NCBI RefSeq assembly: GCF_003626575.1
Contig: NZ_RBDY01000003.1
Coordinates: 372,001 to 436,000, forward strand
Direction: 5' to 3'
DNA length: 64,000 nt
Source: Streptomyces radicis
GTDB taxonomy: Bacteria > Actinomycetota > Actinomycetes > Streptomycetales > Streptomycetaceae
Position numbers and translations under genes: made by a program. The notes under the pieces are model-generated. The model made no database searches and had not been told where the DNA came from. It was given only the letters and a program-made list of their open reading frames with translations. Positions 36,604 to 46,391 of this stretch are shown one piece after another. The first letter of the stretch is position 1; each line of letters begins with the position of its first letter.

Positions 36604-36630
36604 TGTGGACAACCACCGCCCTGTGGAAAA
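36604..36630 (-). promoter_or_regulatory. Two DnaA-box-like 9-mers upstream of comEA
   Basis: On the minus strand TTGTCCACA (36604-36612, a perfect box) and TTTTCCACA (36622-36630, a variant) lie 18 bp apart in the 120-bp degV-comEA gap, 52-78 bp before comEA. Confidence 0.45.
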
Positions 36631-36672
36631 CCCCGTCCCCCACACGAGCGACCCCCACGCCGCCCGCCCTCC

Positions 36673-37524
36673 TCAGCGCGGCGCCACCACCGCGCCGAGC
36701 AGCCCTGGCCCCGTGTGCGCGCCGATCACCGCGCCCACCTCGCTCACATGCAGGTTCACCAGCCCGGGCAGGCGCCCCCGCAGCCGCTCCCCGAGCTGTG
36801 TGGCGCGTTCCTCCGAGGCCAGATGGTGCACCGCCACATCGACGGGGCCAGCGCCCGCGTGCTCCACCGCGAGCGCCTCGAGGCGGGCGATCGCCCGCGA
36901 CGCGGTGCGCACCCGCTCCAGCGGCTCGATCCGCCCCTCGCGCAGCTCGAGCAGCGGCTTGACGGCGAGCGCCGAGCCGAGCAGCGCCTGGGCGGGGCCG
37001 ATCCGGCCGCCGCGCCGCAGGTGTTCCAGGGTGTCGACATAGAAATACGCGCGCGTTGACCCGGCCCGTTTCACCGCAGCGGCCACCGCGTCATCGGGGG
37101 TGCCGCCCGCCGCGACCGCCTCGGCGGCGGCCACCACGCTGAAGCCGAGCGCCATCGCGATCATCGCGCTGTCCACCACGCGCACGGGCACGGGCGCCTC
37201 GCGCGCCGCCACGACGGCCGCGTCGTACGTTCCCGAGATCTCGGACGACAGGTGGAGCGACACGATGCCGTCGGCGCCCGCCTCGGCCGCCGCCAGGTAG
37301 GCCGCCGCGAACGTCGCGGGCCCAGGGCGTGACGTCGTCACGGGCCGCCGCTGCTGGAGCGCGGTCGTCAACTCCCGCGCCGCCTCGTCCGTGCCGTCCT
37401 CGAACGCCGTCCCGCCGAGCACCACCGTCAGCGGAACGACGATGATCCGATGCCGTTCAACCGCCTCCCCCGGCAGATAGGCCGTGGAGTCGGTGACGAT
37501 GGCGACGGAGCGGGACCGGGGCAT
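36673..37524 (-). CDS. DegV family fatty-acid-binding protein
   Basis: This 283-residue protein is a DegV protein, a family that binds fatty acids for FakA-type kinases. The opening VAIVTDSTAYLP, the motif SLHLSSEISGTYDAA and the motif VDTLEHLRRGGRIGPAQALL are typical. It acts in the cytoplasm. The ATG at 37524 places VAIVTDS near the N-terminus as in homologues. A fatty-acid kinase gene is not in the window. It precedes comEA on the same strand. Confidence 0.9.
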   Translation of the reverse strand: MPRSRSVAIVTDSTAYLPGEAVERHRIIVVPLTVVLGGTAFEDGTDEAARELTTALQQRRPVTTSRPGPATFAAAYLAAAEAGADGIVSLHLSSEISGTYDAAVVAAREAPVPVRVVDSAMIAMALGFSVVAAAEAVAAGGTPDDAVAAAVKRAGSTRAYFYVDTLEHLRRGGRIGPAQALLGSALAVKPLLELREGRIEPLERVRTASRAIARLEALAVEHAGAGPVDVAVHHLASEERATQLGERLRGRLPGLVNLHVSEVGAVIGAHTGPGLLGAVVAPR

Positions 37525-37554
37525 GGGACGGAGACTACTTGAGCCCCGCACCGA

Positions 37555-38172
37555 TCAGTCCGCGTCCTCCACGGCCTTCCTCGGCCGCTCCCGAGGAGGC
37601 AGGGAGTGGCCCCCGCGGGGCGGCGGCTCGGACGGCGACCAGTGCCGCAGGGCCTTGGCCTCGATGGCGATCTGGTCCTGGAGCGCGTCGAGCCCTTCGA
37701 CGTTGTCGTGCCGGGCGCGATCCTGGGCCGCCATGCGCAGCGAGTCCGCCGACGCCTTGATCCGGTCGGCGCGCACCCGCAGGTCGGGCAGCCGACCCGC
37801 GATCCTGGCCCGGTCGGGCTCGCCGGTCATCAGCGACGCGAGCTCGCCGTCGAGGCGATCGGCGTGGCCCGCCAGCTGGTCGAGGAGGGCGAGCGCCTCG
37901 CCGAGCGCGGGGTCACGTTCGGCGCCCGACGCGAGCGTGCCGCGCGTGCTGTCGAGGCTGGCGCGCAACTCCCTGCGCGTGCGCGCCACATCGCCGATCA
38001 GGCCCGGCTGGGCCGAGCGCGCGGTGAGACTCGCGTCGGTCACCGCGCGGCGCACCTCCCGCTTGGCGCGGTCGATCCCGCGCCGGGTGGCGCGCACGCC
38101 GCGGGCGACCGCGAGCACGAACACCGTGAAGAACAGCAGGGACAGCACGGCGAGCGCGATAGCTATCTCCAT
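37555..38172 (-). CDS. Hypothetical membrane-anchored coiled-coil protein
   Basis: This 205-residue protein has one N-terminal helix (IAIALAVLSLLFFTVFVLAV) and a long helical, Arg/Ala/Asp-rich body that is probably a coiled coil, with a proline-rich basic tail. The length and position between leuS and degV are typical of a conserved Streptomyces hypothetical. GGAG lies 4 nt before the ATG at 38172. No function is recognised. Confidence 0.65.
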   Translation of the reverse strand: MEIAIALAVLSLLFFTVFVLAVARGVRATRRGIDRAKREVRRAVTDASLTARSAQPGLIGDVARTRRELRASLDSTRGTLASGAERDPALGEALALLDQLAGHADRLDGELASLMTGEPDRARIAGRLPDLRVRADRIKASADSLRMAAQDRARHDNVEGLDALQDQIAIEAKALRHWSPSEPPPRGGHSLPPRERPRKAVEDAD

Positions 38173-38190
38173 AAATCTCCAGAGTAGAGC

Positions 38191-38217
38191 CATCCGGGCC
38201 CGAGTCGGGCCCGGATG
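38191..38217 (-). terminator. Terminator of leuS
   Basis: A perfect inverted repeat (CATCCGGGCCCGA, one base, TCGGGCCCGGATG) directly abuts the leuS stop codon. The apical bases must form the loop, leaving a stem of about 11 bp. Confidence 0.75.
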
Positions 38218-41055
<2,838 letters not shown>

Positions 41056-41095
41056 CGTCTTCGAAGCTCCATCGGTCGTCATCCGCCACGCCATG

Positions 41096-41120
41096 AAAAA
41101 ACCCCTCGCACAAGGAGGGG
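41096..41120 (-). terminator. Intrinsic terminator in the leuS leader (attenuator)
   Basis: On the minus strand CCCCTC, a 7-nt loop, GAGGGG and TTTTTT form a U-tract terminator 41 bp before leuS. Such a U-tract is rare in this GC-rich DNA. It lies between the leader peptide and leuS, so it must be read through for expression. Confidence 0.8.
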
Positions 41121-41126
41121 TAGCCA

Positions 41127-41155
41127 CGCTGACGTCGTCCTGACGTTCGTCAGCG
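41127..41155 (-). promoter_or_regulatory. Upstream hairpin of the leuS attenuator
   Basis: CGCTGACG (41148-41155) pairs perfectly with CGTCAGCG (41127-41134) on the minus strand. The 5' arm includes the end of the leader peptide and its stop codon, so a ribosome reaching the stop would melt it. Confidence 0.55.
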
Positions 41156-41188
41156 CGGCTGCGTAAGCAGAAGGCGTACGGCACGCAT
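41150..41188 (-). CDS. leuS leader peptide (12 aa, Leu-Leu-Leu)
   Basis: A 12-codon frame encodes [12 protein letters not shown] and stops 29 nt before the terminator stem. Codons 6-8 are CTT, CTG and CTT, two of them rare in this genome, so the ribosome should stall when charged leucine tRNA is short. This is the layout of ribosome-mediated transcription attenuation. No strong Shine-Dalgarno sequence is seen, so translation may be leaderless or weak. Confidence 0.75.
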   Translation of the reverse strand: MRAVRLLLTQPR

Positions 41189-41238
41189 GCCGACAGGGTA
41201 GCGCACGGGGCCCGGCGCGGCCCTGGCGAGCGAACGGG

Positions 41239-42165
41239 TCACCCGGCGGTGGGGGCGGGCGCGGCGGCGGGGGCGAGCCAGCCCTCCCTGGCCGCCAGCT
41301 CCCTGGCGGTGCGGACCAGCGCGGCGACCGCGGGCGGGGCGCTGCCGCGCGGGCGGACGAGGGCGAGCGGGACGCGGGGCAACGGGTCGCTGACCGGCAG
41401 GTGGGCGGCGGTGGGCAGCAGGTGCTCGGCGACGGAGCGGGGCAGCAGCATGAAGCCGCCGCGTAGGATCTCCCGGTGGTGGCGCAGCCCGGGCACGGGA
41501 TTCTCCCAGACGGGGAACGTCTCGCCCGTCGCGCGCAGGGCGCCGAGCACCGCGTCCACATAGCCGGGCGCGAGCTCCCTGGCCAGGAAGCGGAACGTCT
41601 CGCCGCGCAGCTCGGACAGCGCCACGGCGGGGCGCGCGGCCAGCCGGTGCCCGGCACGCACCACGACGACGCACTCCTCCTCCCGCAGCACCTCGGCGAC
41701 CCAGCCGTCGGGCACGGGCGGATACCGGCCGATGGCCAGGTCGAACGCGCCGTCGGCCAGGGCGGCGGGCAGCTCGGCGTCCCAGGTCTCCCTGGTGGCC
41801 ACGCGGATCGCCGGGTGGCGCCGGGCCAGGGCGGCTATCAGCTGCGGCAGCTCGGCGTGGGCGACGCTCGGGCCGTAGGCGACGCGGACCGCGCCGCCCG
41901 CCGCGCGGGCGGCCTGCCGGGTGCGGGCCACGGCGCGCTCGGCGTGGTGCAGCACGTCGCGCGCCTCGGCCACGAAGACCTCGCCCGCCGCGGTGAGCCG
42001 CGTGGGCCTGCGCAGGAAGAGGGCGAGCCCCAACTCCCGCTCGAGCGCGCCGATCTGGCGGCTGAGCGGGGGCTGGCTCATGTGCAGCCGCGCGGCGGCG
42101 GCCTGGAAGCTCCCGGTGTCCGCGATCGCGATCACGTACCGCATCAGTCTCAGATCGACGGCCAT
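41239..42165 (-). CDS. LysR-family regulator
   Basis: This 308-residue regulator has the LysR helix-turn-helix (IADTGSFQAAAARLHMSQPP, then LSRQIGALERELG) and a type 2 periplasmic-binding effector domain. It is divergent from a Tat-exported aldo/keto reductase, its likely target, with a TATGTC-N4-GACATA palindrome in the gap. The effector is unknown. Confidence 0.87.
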   Translation of the reverse strand: MAVDLRLMRYVIAIADTGSFQAAAARLHMSQPPLSRQIGALERELGLALFLRRPTRLTAAGEVFVAEARDVLHHAERAVARTRQAARAAGGAVRVAYGPSVAHAELPQLIAALARRHPAIRVATRETWDAELPAALADGAFDLAIGRYPPVPDGWVAEVLREEECVVVVRAGHRLAARPAVALSELRGETFRFLARELAPGYVDAVLGALRATGETFPVWENPVPGLRHHREILRGGFMLLPRSVAEHLLPTAAHLPVSDPLPRVPLALVRPRGSAPPAVAALVRTARELAAREGWLAPAAAPAPTAG

Positions 42166-42175
42166 GCCCTGAGGG

Positions 42176-42191
42176 TATGTCGGGTGACATA
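42176..42191. promoter_or_regulatory. Candidate LysR operator
   Basis: The 16-bp palindrome TATGTCGGGTGACATA lies 10 bp upstream of the LysR start and 87 bp before the divergent reductase gene. It fits autoregulation and control of the neighbour. Confidence 0.5.
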
Positions 42192-42278
42192 AAGGGACTG
42201 TTCGTTTCGGAAGTGACCGGGAAACGCTCTCAACGCCCTTGCTCGCAGAGCATTCGCCGGAGAAGAGAGCGAAAAAAC

Positions 42279-43379
42279 ATGTCTGAGACGGACGGTGACG
42301 GAACGTCGGGCGCCTCGCGCCGCCACCTGCTCGCGGCGGGTGGCCTCGCCGCGGCCGCCGGAGCCGGGGCCCTGGCCCTCGGCGCGACCGGCTCGGCCGC
42401 CGCGTCGGGGGCGGGGGGCCGCGGCGCGGGCGCGTTGATCACCAGGCGGTTCCCGGCCAGCGGGGAGCGGATCCCGGTGATCGGGCTCGGCACGTTCATG
42501 ACCTTCGACACCCTGCCCGGCGCCCCCCGCGGCCACCTCCGCGACATCGTGCGGCGCTTCCTGCGGGCCGGGGGCGCGGTGATCGACACCTCGCCGCTCT
42601 ACGGCGCCGCCGAGGCGAACACCGGCTGGGCCATCGCCGGGGCCGCCGATGACGTCTTCCTCACCAACAAGATCTGGTCCACGGGCGAGTACCTGTGGGA
42701 CGACAGCCACGCGCTGCGCTCACTGGAGCGCTCGATGGAGCGGCTCTCCCGCGACCGCCCGCTGTCCGTCGTGACGTGCCACAACCTGGTCAACGTCGAC
42801 GTCGTCCTGCCGCTGCTGCACGCCTGGCGGAAGGAGGGCCGCATCCGCCACCTCGGGGTGACCCACCACGACACCGCCTACTTCGACCTGCTCGCCGACT
42901 GGGTCGAGCGCGGCGCCCTCGACTCCCTCCAGGTCCGGTACTCGATCCGCACGCGCGACGCCGAGCGGAGGGTGCTGCCCGCCGCGGCCGACCACGGCAC
43001 GGCCGTGATGGTCAACATGCCGCTGGAGAAGGGGCGTCTGCACGCGGTGGTCGGCGACAGGCCGCTGCCCGACGAGGCCCTTGAGCTGGGGATCGACAGC
43101 TGGGCCGAGCTGTTCCTGAAGTGGGTCGTCGCGCACCCGGCGGTCACCTGCGCGCTGCCCGCGACCTCGCGCCCCGAGCACCTGGAGGAGAACGTGCGGG
43201 CGATGCGCGGCGCGTTGCCCGACCCGGGGGCCCGCGAGCGGCTCGCGGCGACGCTGGCCGGGCTGCCGGGCTTCGCCGACATCGAGACCGCGCCCTGGTA
43301 CCCGGGCAAGTCCTACCCCGGGCTGGTCTCGCGGGCCCAGGCGGCACTGCGGGAACGGAGCCCCTGGTGGCCGTCCTGA
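42279..43379 (+). CDS. Aldo/keto reductase with a Tat signal
   Basis: This 366-residue protein combines an N-terminal twin-arginine signal (ASRRHLLAAGGLAAAAGAGA, residues about 11-30) with an aldo/keto reductase barrel. The catalytic Asp and Tyr lie in VIDTSPLYG, Lys in FLTNKIW and His in TCHNLVN, so the tetrad looks complete. AKRs normally use cytoplasmic NADPH, so Tat export is odd; a cofactor bound before export or a different electron donor would be needed. The ATG at 42279 follows GGAGAAGAGAG and starts at the signal peptide. The adjacent LysR gene is probably its regulator. Confidence 0.85.
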   Translation: MSETDGDGTSGASRRHLLAAGGLAAAAGAGALALGATGSAAASGAGGRGAGALITRRFPASGERIPVIGLGTFMTFDTLPGAPRGHLRDIVRRFLRAGGAVIDTSPLYGAAEANTGWAIAGAADDVFLTNKIWSTGEYLWDDSHALRSLERSMERLSRDRPLSVVTCHNLVNVDVVLPLLHAWRKEGRIRHLGVTHHDTAYFDLLADWVERGALDSLQVRYSIRTRDAERRVLPAAADHGTAVMVNMPLEKGRLHAVVGDRPLPDEALELGIDSWAELFLKWVVAHPAVTCALPATSRPEHLEENVRAMRGALPDPGARERLAATLAGLPGFADIETAPWYPGKSYPGLVSRAQAALRERSPWWPS

Positions 43380-43407
43380 CCGGGCCGCGCCGCCAGGGCC
43401 CCGTCCC

Positions 43408-44295
43408 TCACGCGGCGCTGAGGACCGGCTGGTCGAGGACGCGGCCGAGGAAGCCGCGCATGTAGCCCGCGACGGCGTCGAGGTGGCTCTCCAGCGCGAA
43501 GTGCCCGGTCGGCAGGAGGTGCACCTCGGCGTCGGGCAGGTCGCGCCGGAACGCCCTGGCCCCTTCGGGTCCGAAGATCCCGTCGTGGGCGCCCCACACC
43601 GCGAGCAGCGGGACGCGGCTGGTGCGGAAGTACTCCTGGACCCGCGGATAGAGGGCGATGTTCGTCGCGTAGTCGCGGAAGAGCGCGAGCTGGACGAGGT
43701 CGTTGCCCGGCCTGGCGAGCAGGCCGAGATCGTGCTTCCAGGTGTCGGGGCTCACCAGGCTCGGGTCGTCGACGCCGTTGAGGTACTGCCAGCGGATCTC
43801 GTCCTCGGTGAACGCCTGGCGCGCGGCCGTCTCGTTCGCCGGGGAGGGGTCCGCGGCATAGGAATTGAGGCCGGCCCAGAACTCCTGGACGAATCCCTCC
43901 TCGTAGGCGTTGCCGTTCTGGGAGACGATCGCCGTGACGCGCTCGGGCGCCCTGAGGGCCAGGCGCCAGCCGATGGGGGCGCCGTAGTCCTGGACATACA
44001 GGGAGAAACGCTCCACGCCGAGGCGGTCGAGCAGGCCCTCGGTGAGGTCGGTCAGCGCCTCGAATCCGTAGTCGAACTCATCGACCGTGGGCATGCCGGA
44101 ATATCCGAAGCCGAGGTGGTCGGAGGCGATGACGCGGTAGCGGTCGGCGAGTTCCGGGATGAGATGCCGGAACATGTGCGAGCTGGTGGGGAATCCATGG
44201 AGCAGCAGGATCACGGGAGCCCCGGAAGGCCCGGCCTCCCGGTAGAAGATCCGCTGCCCGTTCACCATGTCCGTCCTGTGGTGCACGGCGGTCAT
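43408..44295 (-). CDS. Alpha/beta hydrolase with an aspartate nucleophile
   Basis: This 295-residue alpha/beta-hydrolase has the oxyanion motif HGFPTSSHMFR, a nucleophile elbow VQDYGAP with Asp instead of Ser, an acid in AHDGIFG and the histidine in TGHFALESH. An aspartate nucleophile is typical of epoxide hydrolases and haloalkane dehalogenases, so it is probably one of these rather than an esterase. It is convergent with the AKR gene and followed upstream by a GNAT gene on the same strand. Confidence 0.85.
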   Translation of the reverse strand: MTAVHHRTDMVNGQRIFYREAGPSGAPVILLLHGFPTSSHMFRHLIPELADRYRVIASDHLGFGYSGMPTVDEFDYGFEALTDLTEGLLDRLGVERFSLYVQDYGAPIGWRLALRAPERVTAIVSQNGNAYEEGFVQEFWAGLNSYAADPSPANETAARQAFTEDEIRWQYLNGVDDPSLVSPDTWKHDLGLLARPGNDLVQLALFRDYATNIALYPRVQEYFRTSRVPLLAVWGAHDGIFGPEGARAFRRDLPDAEVHLLPTGHFALESHLDAVAGYMRGFLGRVLDQPVLSAA

Positions 44296-44432
44296 GTTCC
44301 GGCCTCCTGCCTGTGGGCGCGTGCGACGACGCGAAAGAGTCGCAGGCACCCCGCCGCCGCGCAACAAGGCTCGCCAGCCGCCCGCCCGGGGAGCGCGCAA
44401 CGGCCCAACGCGCGCCCCGGGCGACCCACGTG

Positions 44433-44765
44433 TCAGTCCGCCACCCTGCTCCTGCTCTGGTAGAGGAGGTCGGCGTACTCGGGGTGGTGCCCGATCCAGC
44501 CCGCGTAGAACGGGCAGGTGGCCAGCACCCGCAGCCCCGCCTCGCGCGCGGCGTCGAGCGACACGCGCGCGAGCGTCGAGCCGATGCCCTGGCCCTCGTG
44601 GGCCGGATCCACCTCGGTGTGGAGGAAGACGATCAACTCCGGGGTGCGCAGATACTCCGCGAAGCCCGCGACCTTCGCCCCCTCCCCTTCGCCCCGGCCG
44701 TCCTGGCCGGTGAGCCGCGCCTCGAAGCGCCGCGCCTCGGGGACGTCCACGATCTCGACCGCCAT
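44433..44765 (-). CDS. GNAT-like N-acetyltransferase (YjdJ type)
   Basis: This 110-residue protein has the acetyl-CoA loop EGQGIGSTLAR and the short-family ending CPFYAGWIGHHPEYADLLY. It is a small single-domain GNAT of the YjdJ type; the substrate is unknown. The 137-bp gap to the hydrolase holds no other gene. The region upstream (44766-45093) carries the chitinase control sites. Confidence 0.8.
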   Translation of the reverse strand: MAVEIVDVPEARRFEARLTGQDGRGEGEGAKVAGFAEYLRTPELIVFLHTEVDPAHEGQGIGSTLARVSLDAAREAGLRVLATCPFYAGWIGHHPEYADLLYQSRSRVAD

Positions 44766-44862
44766 GGGCGATCACCCCATCTCTCGTTCATCGGCCACGG
44801 CCGAGGCCGCAGCCGCGACCGCGCCCACGCTACAAAATCGCGGTACCGGAACGGCTCCTGTA

Positions 44863-44868
44863 TTGACG
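44863..44868 (+). promoter_or_regulatory. Candidate -35 box of the chitinase promoter
   Basis: TTGACG lies just before two DasR-like sites. A matching -10 would fall within the first site (near 44886), consistent with repression, but no clear hexamer is visible. Confidence 0.3.
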
Positions 44869-44885
44869 GCGTCACCGGCGGCTGC

Positions 44886-44900
44886 CATGGTCTAGACATG
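44886..44900. promoter_or_regulatory. DasR-responsive element (dre), copy 1
   Basis: CATGGTCTAGACATG matches the core TGGTCTAGAC of the DasR consensus ACTGGTCTAGACCACT. It is one of two sites 22 bp apart in the 328-bp gap before the chitinase. Confidence 0.75.
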
Positions 44901-44906
44901 ACGCGG

Positions 44907-44923
44907 ACATGGTCTAGACCTTG
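44907..44923. promoter_or_regulatory. DasR-responsive element (dre), copy 2
   Basis: ACATGGTCTAGACCTTG contains the full TGGTCTAGACC core. Direct repeats of this type are known from Streptomyces chitinase promoters and bind the N-acetylglucosamine regulator DasR. Confidence 0.8.
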
Positions 44924-45093
44924 GACCGGTTCGCGCCACCCCCTGCTCCCCCACGGCCCCGCATGCTCCTCCGCCGAGCGGATTGTCATGAACGCTGTTA
45001 TGAACGCTCTTCTGAACGAGGCAACGCTCGGCGCGCGCTGATCACCGTTCCTCACCTCACAGGCGCCCTTTGATGCGAAGGGGACAACTCACC

Positions 45094-46221
45094 ATGTCCA
45101 TCAGCTTCCTGAAACGTCTTCCGCTCGGACGTTCGGCGGTCATCGTCGCGCTCGCGGCGATCTTCGCCACCCTGTTCGTCGCACCGCCCGCGCACGCCGC
45201 CGAGGGCCCGATCCGCGGCCTCGGCGGCAAGTGCGTCGACGTGGCGGCGGCGAACAACGCCAACGGCACGCCCGTGCAGCTCTACGACTGCAACGGCACC
45301 GGCGCCCAGCACTGGAACGTCGGCGGCGACGGCACCATCCGCGCGCTGGGCAAGTGCCTCGACGTCACCAGCGGAGGGCGCACCGACGGCACGCCCATCC
45401 AGCTGTGGGACTGCACCGGCAGCCCGAACCAGCGGTGGGTGGTCACCGGTGCCGACGACATCGTGAACCCGCAGGCCGACAAGTGCCTCGACGTGCGCGA
45501 CCGCAGCACGGCCAACGGGACGCGGCTCCAGCTGTGGACCTGCACCGGCGCGTCGAACCAGAAGTGGTCGGCGCCCGGCGGGGGCGGCAACCCGAACCCC
45601 GCGGCGTTCGTGGTGAGCGAGGCCCAGTTCAACCAGATGTTCCCGAACAGGAACCCCTTCTACACCTACAGCGGCCTCGTCCAGGCGCTCAACTCCTACC
45701 CCGGCTTCGCCAACACCGGCAGCGAGACCGTGCGCAGGCAGGAGGCGGCGGCGTTCCTCGCCAACGTCCACCACGAGACCGGCGGCCTGGTCCACATCGT
45801 CGAGCAGAACCAGGCCAACTACCCGAACTACTGCGACTGGGGCCAGCCCTACGGCTGCCCGGCCGGTCAGGCGGCGTACTACGGGCGTGGCCCGATCCAG
45901 CTCAGCTGGAACTTCAACTACAAGGCCGCGGGTGACGCGCTGGGCATGGACCTGCTGAACAACCCCTGGCGCGTGGAGCGCGAGTCGGCCGTGGCCTGGT
46001 CCACGGGGCTGTGGTACTGGAACACCCAGAGCGGGCCCGGCACCATGACGCCGCACAACGCGATGGTGAACCAGGCGGGCTTCGGCCACACGATCCGCGC
46101 CATCAACGGCTCGCTCGAGTGCGACGGGCGCAACCCCGGCACCGTGCAGAGCAGGGTGAGCCGCTACCAGCAGTTCACCGGCATCCTGGGCGTCGCCCCC
46201 GGCGGCAACCTCTACTGCTGA
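45094..46221 (+). CDS. Secreted GH19 chitinase with an N-terminal ricin-B lectin domain
   Basis: This 375-residue enzyme has a Sec signal peptide (cleavage near residue 35), a ricin-B/CBM13 domain (about 37-160) with QxW repeats in AQHW, NQRW and NQKW, a short Gly/Asn/Pro linker and a GH19 catalytic domain (about 173-375). The catalytic pair Glu228 (HHETGG) and Glu237 (VEQN) has the 9-residue spacing expected of bacterial GH19 chitinases. It cleaves chitin outside the cell. Two DasR-like sites upstream fit induction by chitin breakdown products. The ATG at 45094 was preferred over 45070 and 45073 because it opens the signal peptide. Confidence 0.93.
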   Translation: MSISFLKRLPLGRSAVIVALAAIFATLFVAPPAHAAEGPIRGLGGKCVDVAAANNANGTPVQLYDCNGTGAQHWNVGGDGTIRALGKCLDVTSGGRTDGTPIQLWDCTGSPNQRWVVTGADDIVNPQADKCLDVRDRSTANGTRLQLWTCTGASNQKWSAPGGGGNPNPAAFVVSEAQFNQMFPNRNPFYTYSGLVQALNSYPGFANTGSETVRRQEAAAFLANVHHETGGLVHIVEQNQANYPNYCDWGQPYGCPAGQAAYYGRGPIQLSWNFNYKAAGDALGMDLLNNPWRVERESAVAWSTGLWYWNTQSGPGTMTPHNAMVNQAGFGHTIRAINGSLECDGRNPGTVQSRVSRYQQFTGILGVAPGGNLYC

Positions 46222-46242
46222 CCCACGACGCCCTCCCCACCC

Positions 46243-46278
46243 CCGCGCGGCCCGGAACCCCACGTCCGGGCCGCGCGG
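46243..46278 (+). terminator. Terminator of the chitinase gene
   Basis: A 13-bp perfect stem (CCGCGCGGCCCGG/CCGGGCCGCGCGG) with a 10-nt loop lies 21 nt after the chitinase stop. Confidence 0.85.
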
Positions 46279-46326
46279 TTCCCCGTGGGGGGGCACGCCA
46301 GGGGCGCGGGGCGTGGCACAACGCGA

Positions 46327-46362
46327 CCGCGGCGGCGCCCGTCGAACGAGGCGCCGCCGCGG
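46327..46362 (-). terminator. Terminator of the first LAL regulator gene
   Basis: A 13-bp perfect stem (CCGCGGCGGCGCC/GGCGCCGCCGCGG) with a 10-nt loop lies 29 nt beyond the leftward regulator stop. With the chitinase terminator it seals the convergent junction. Confidence 0.8.
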
Positions 46363-46391
46363 GGCGGTGGGGGTCGGAGGGGGATCCGGGG

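Noticed and set aside
41056..41240. A T-box riboswitch upstream of leuS
   Set aside because: No T-box motif, specifier loop or stem I pattern is visible; the Leu-rich leader peptide explains the terminator better.
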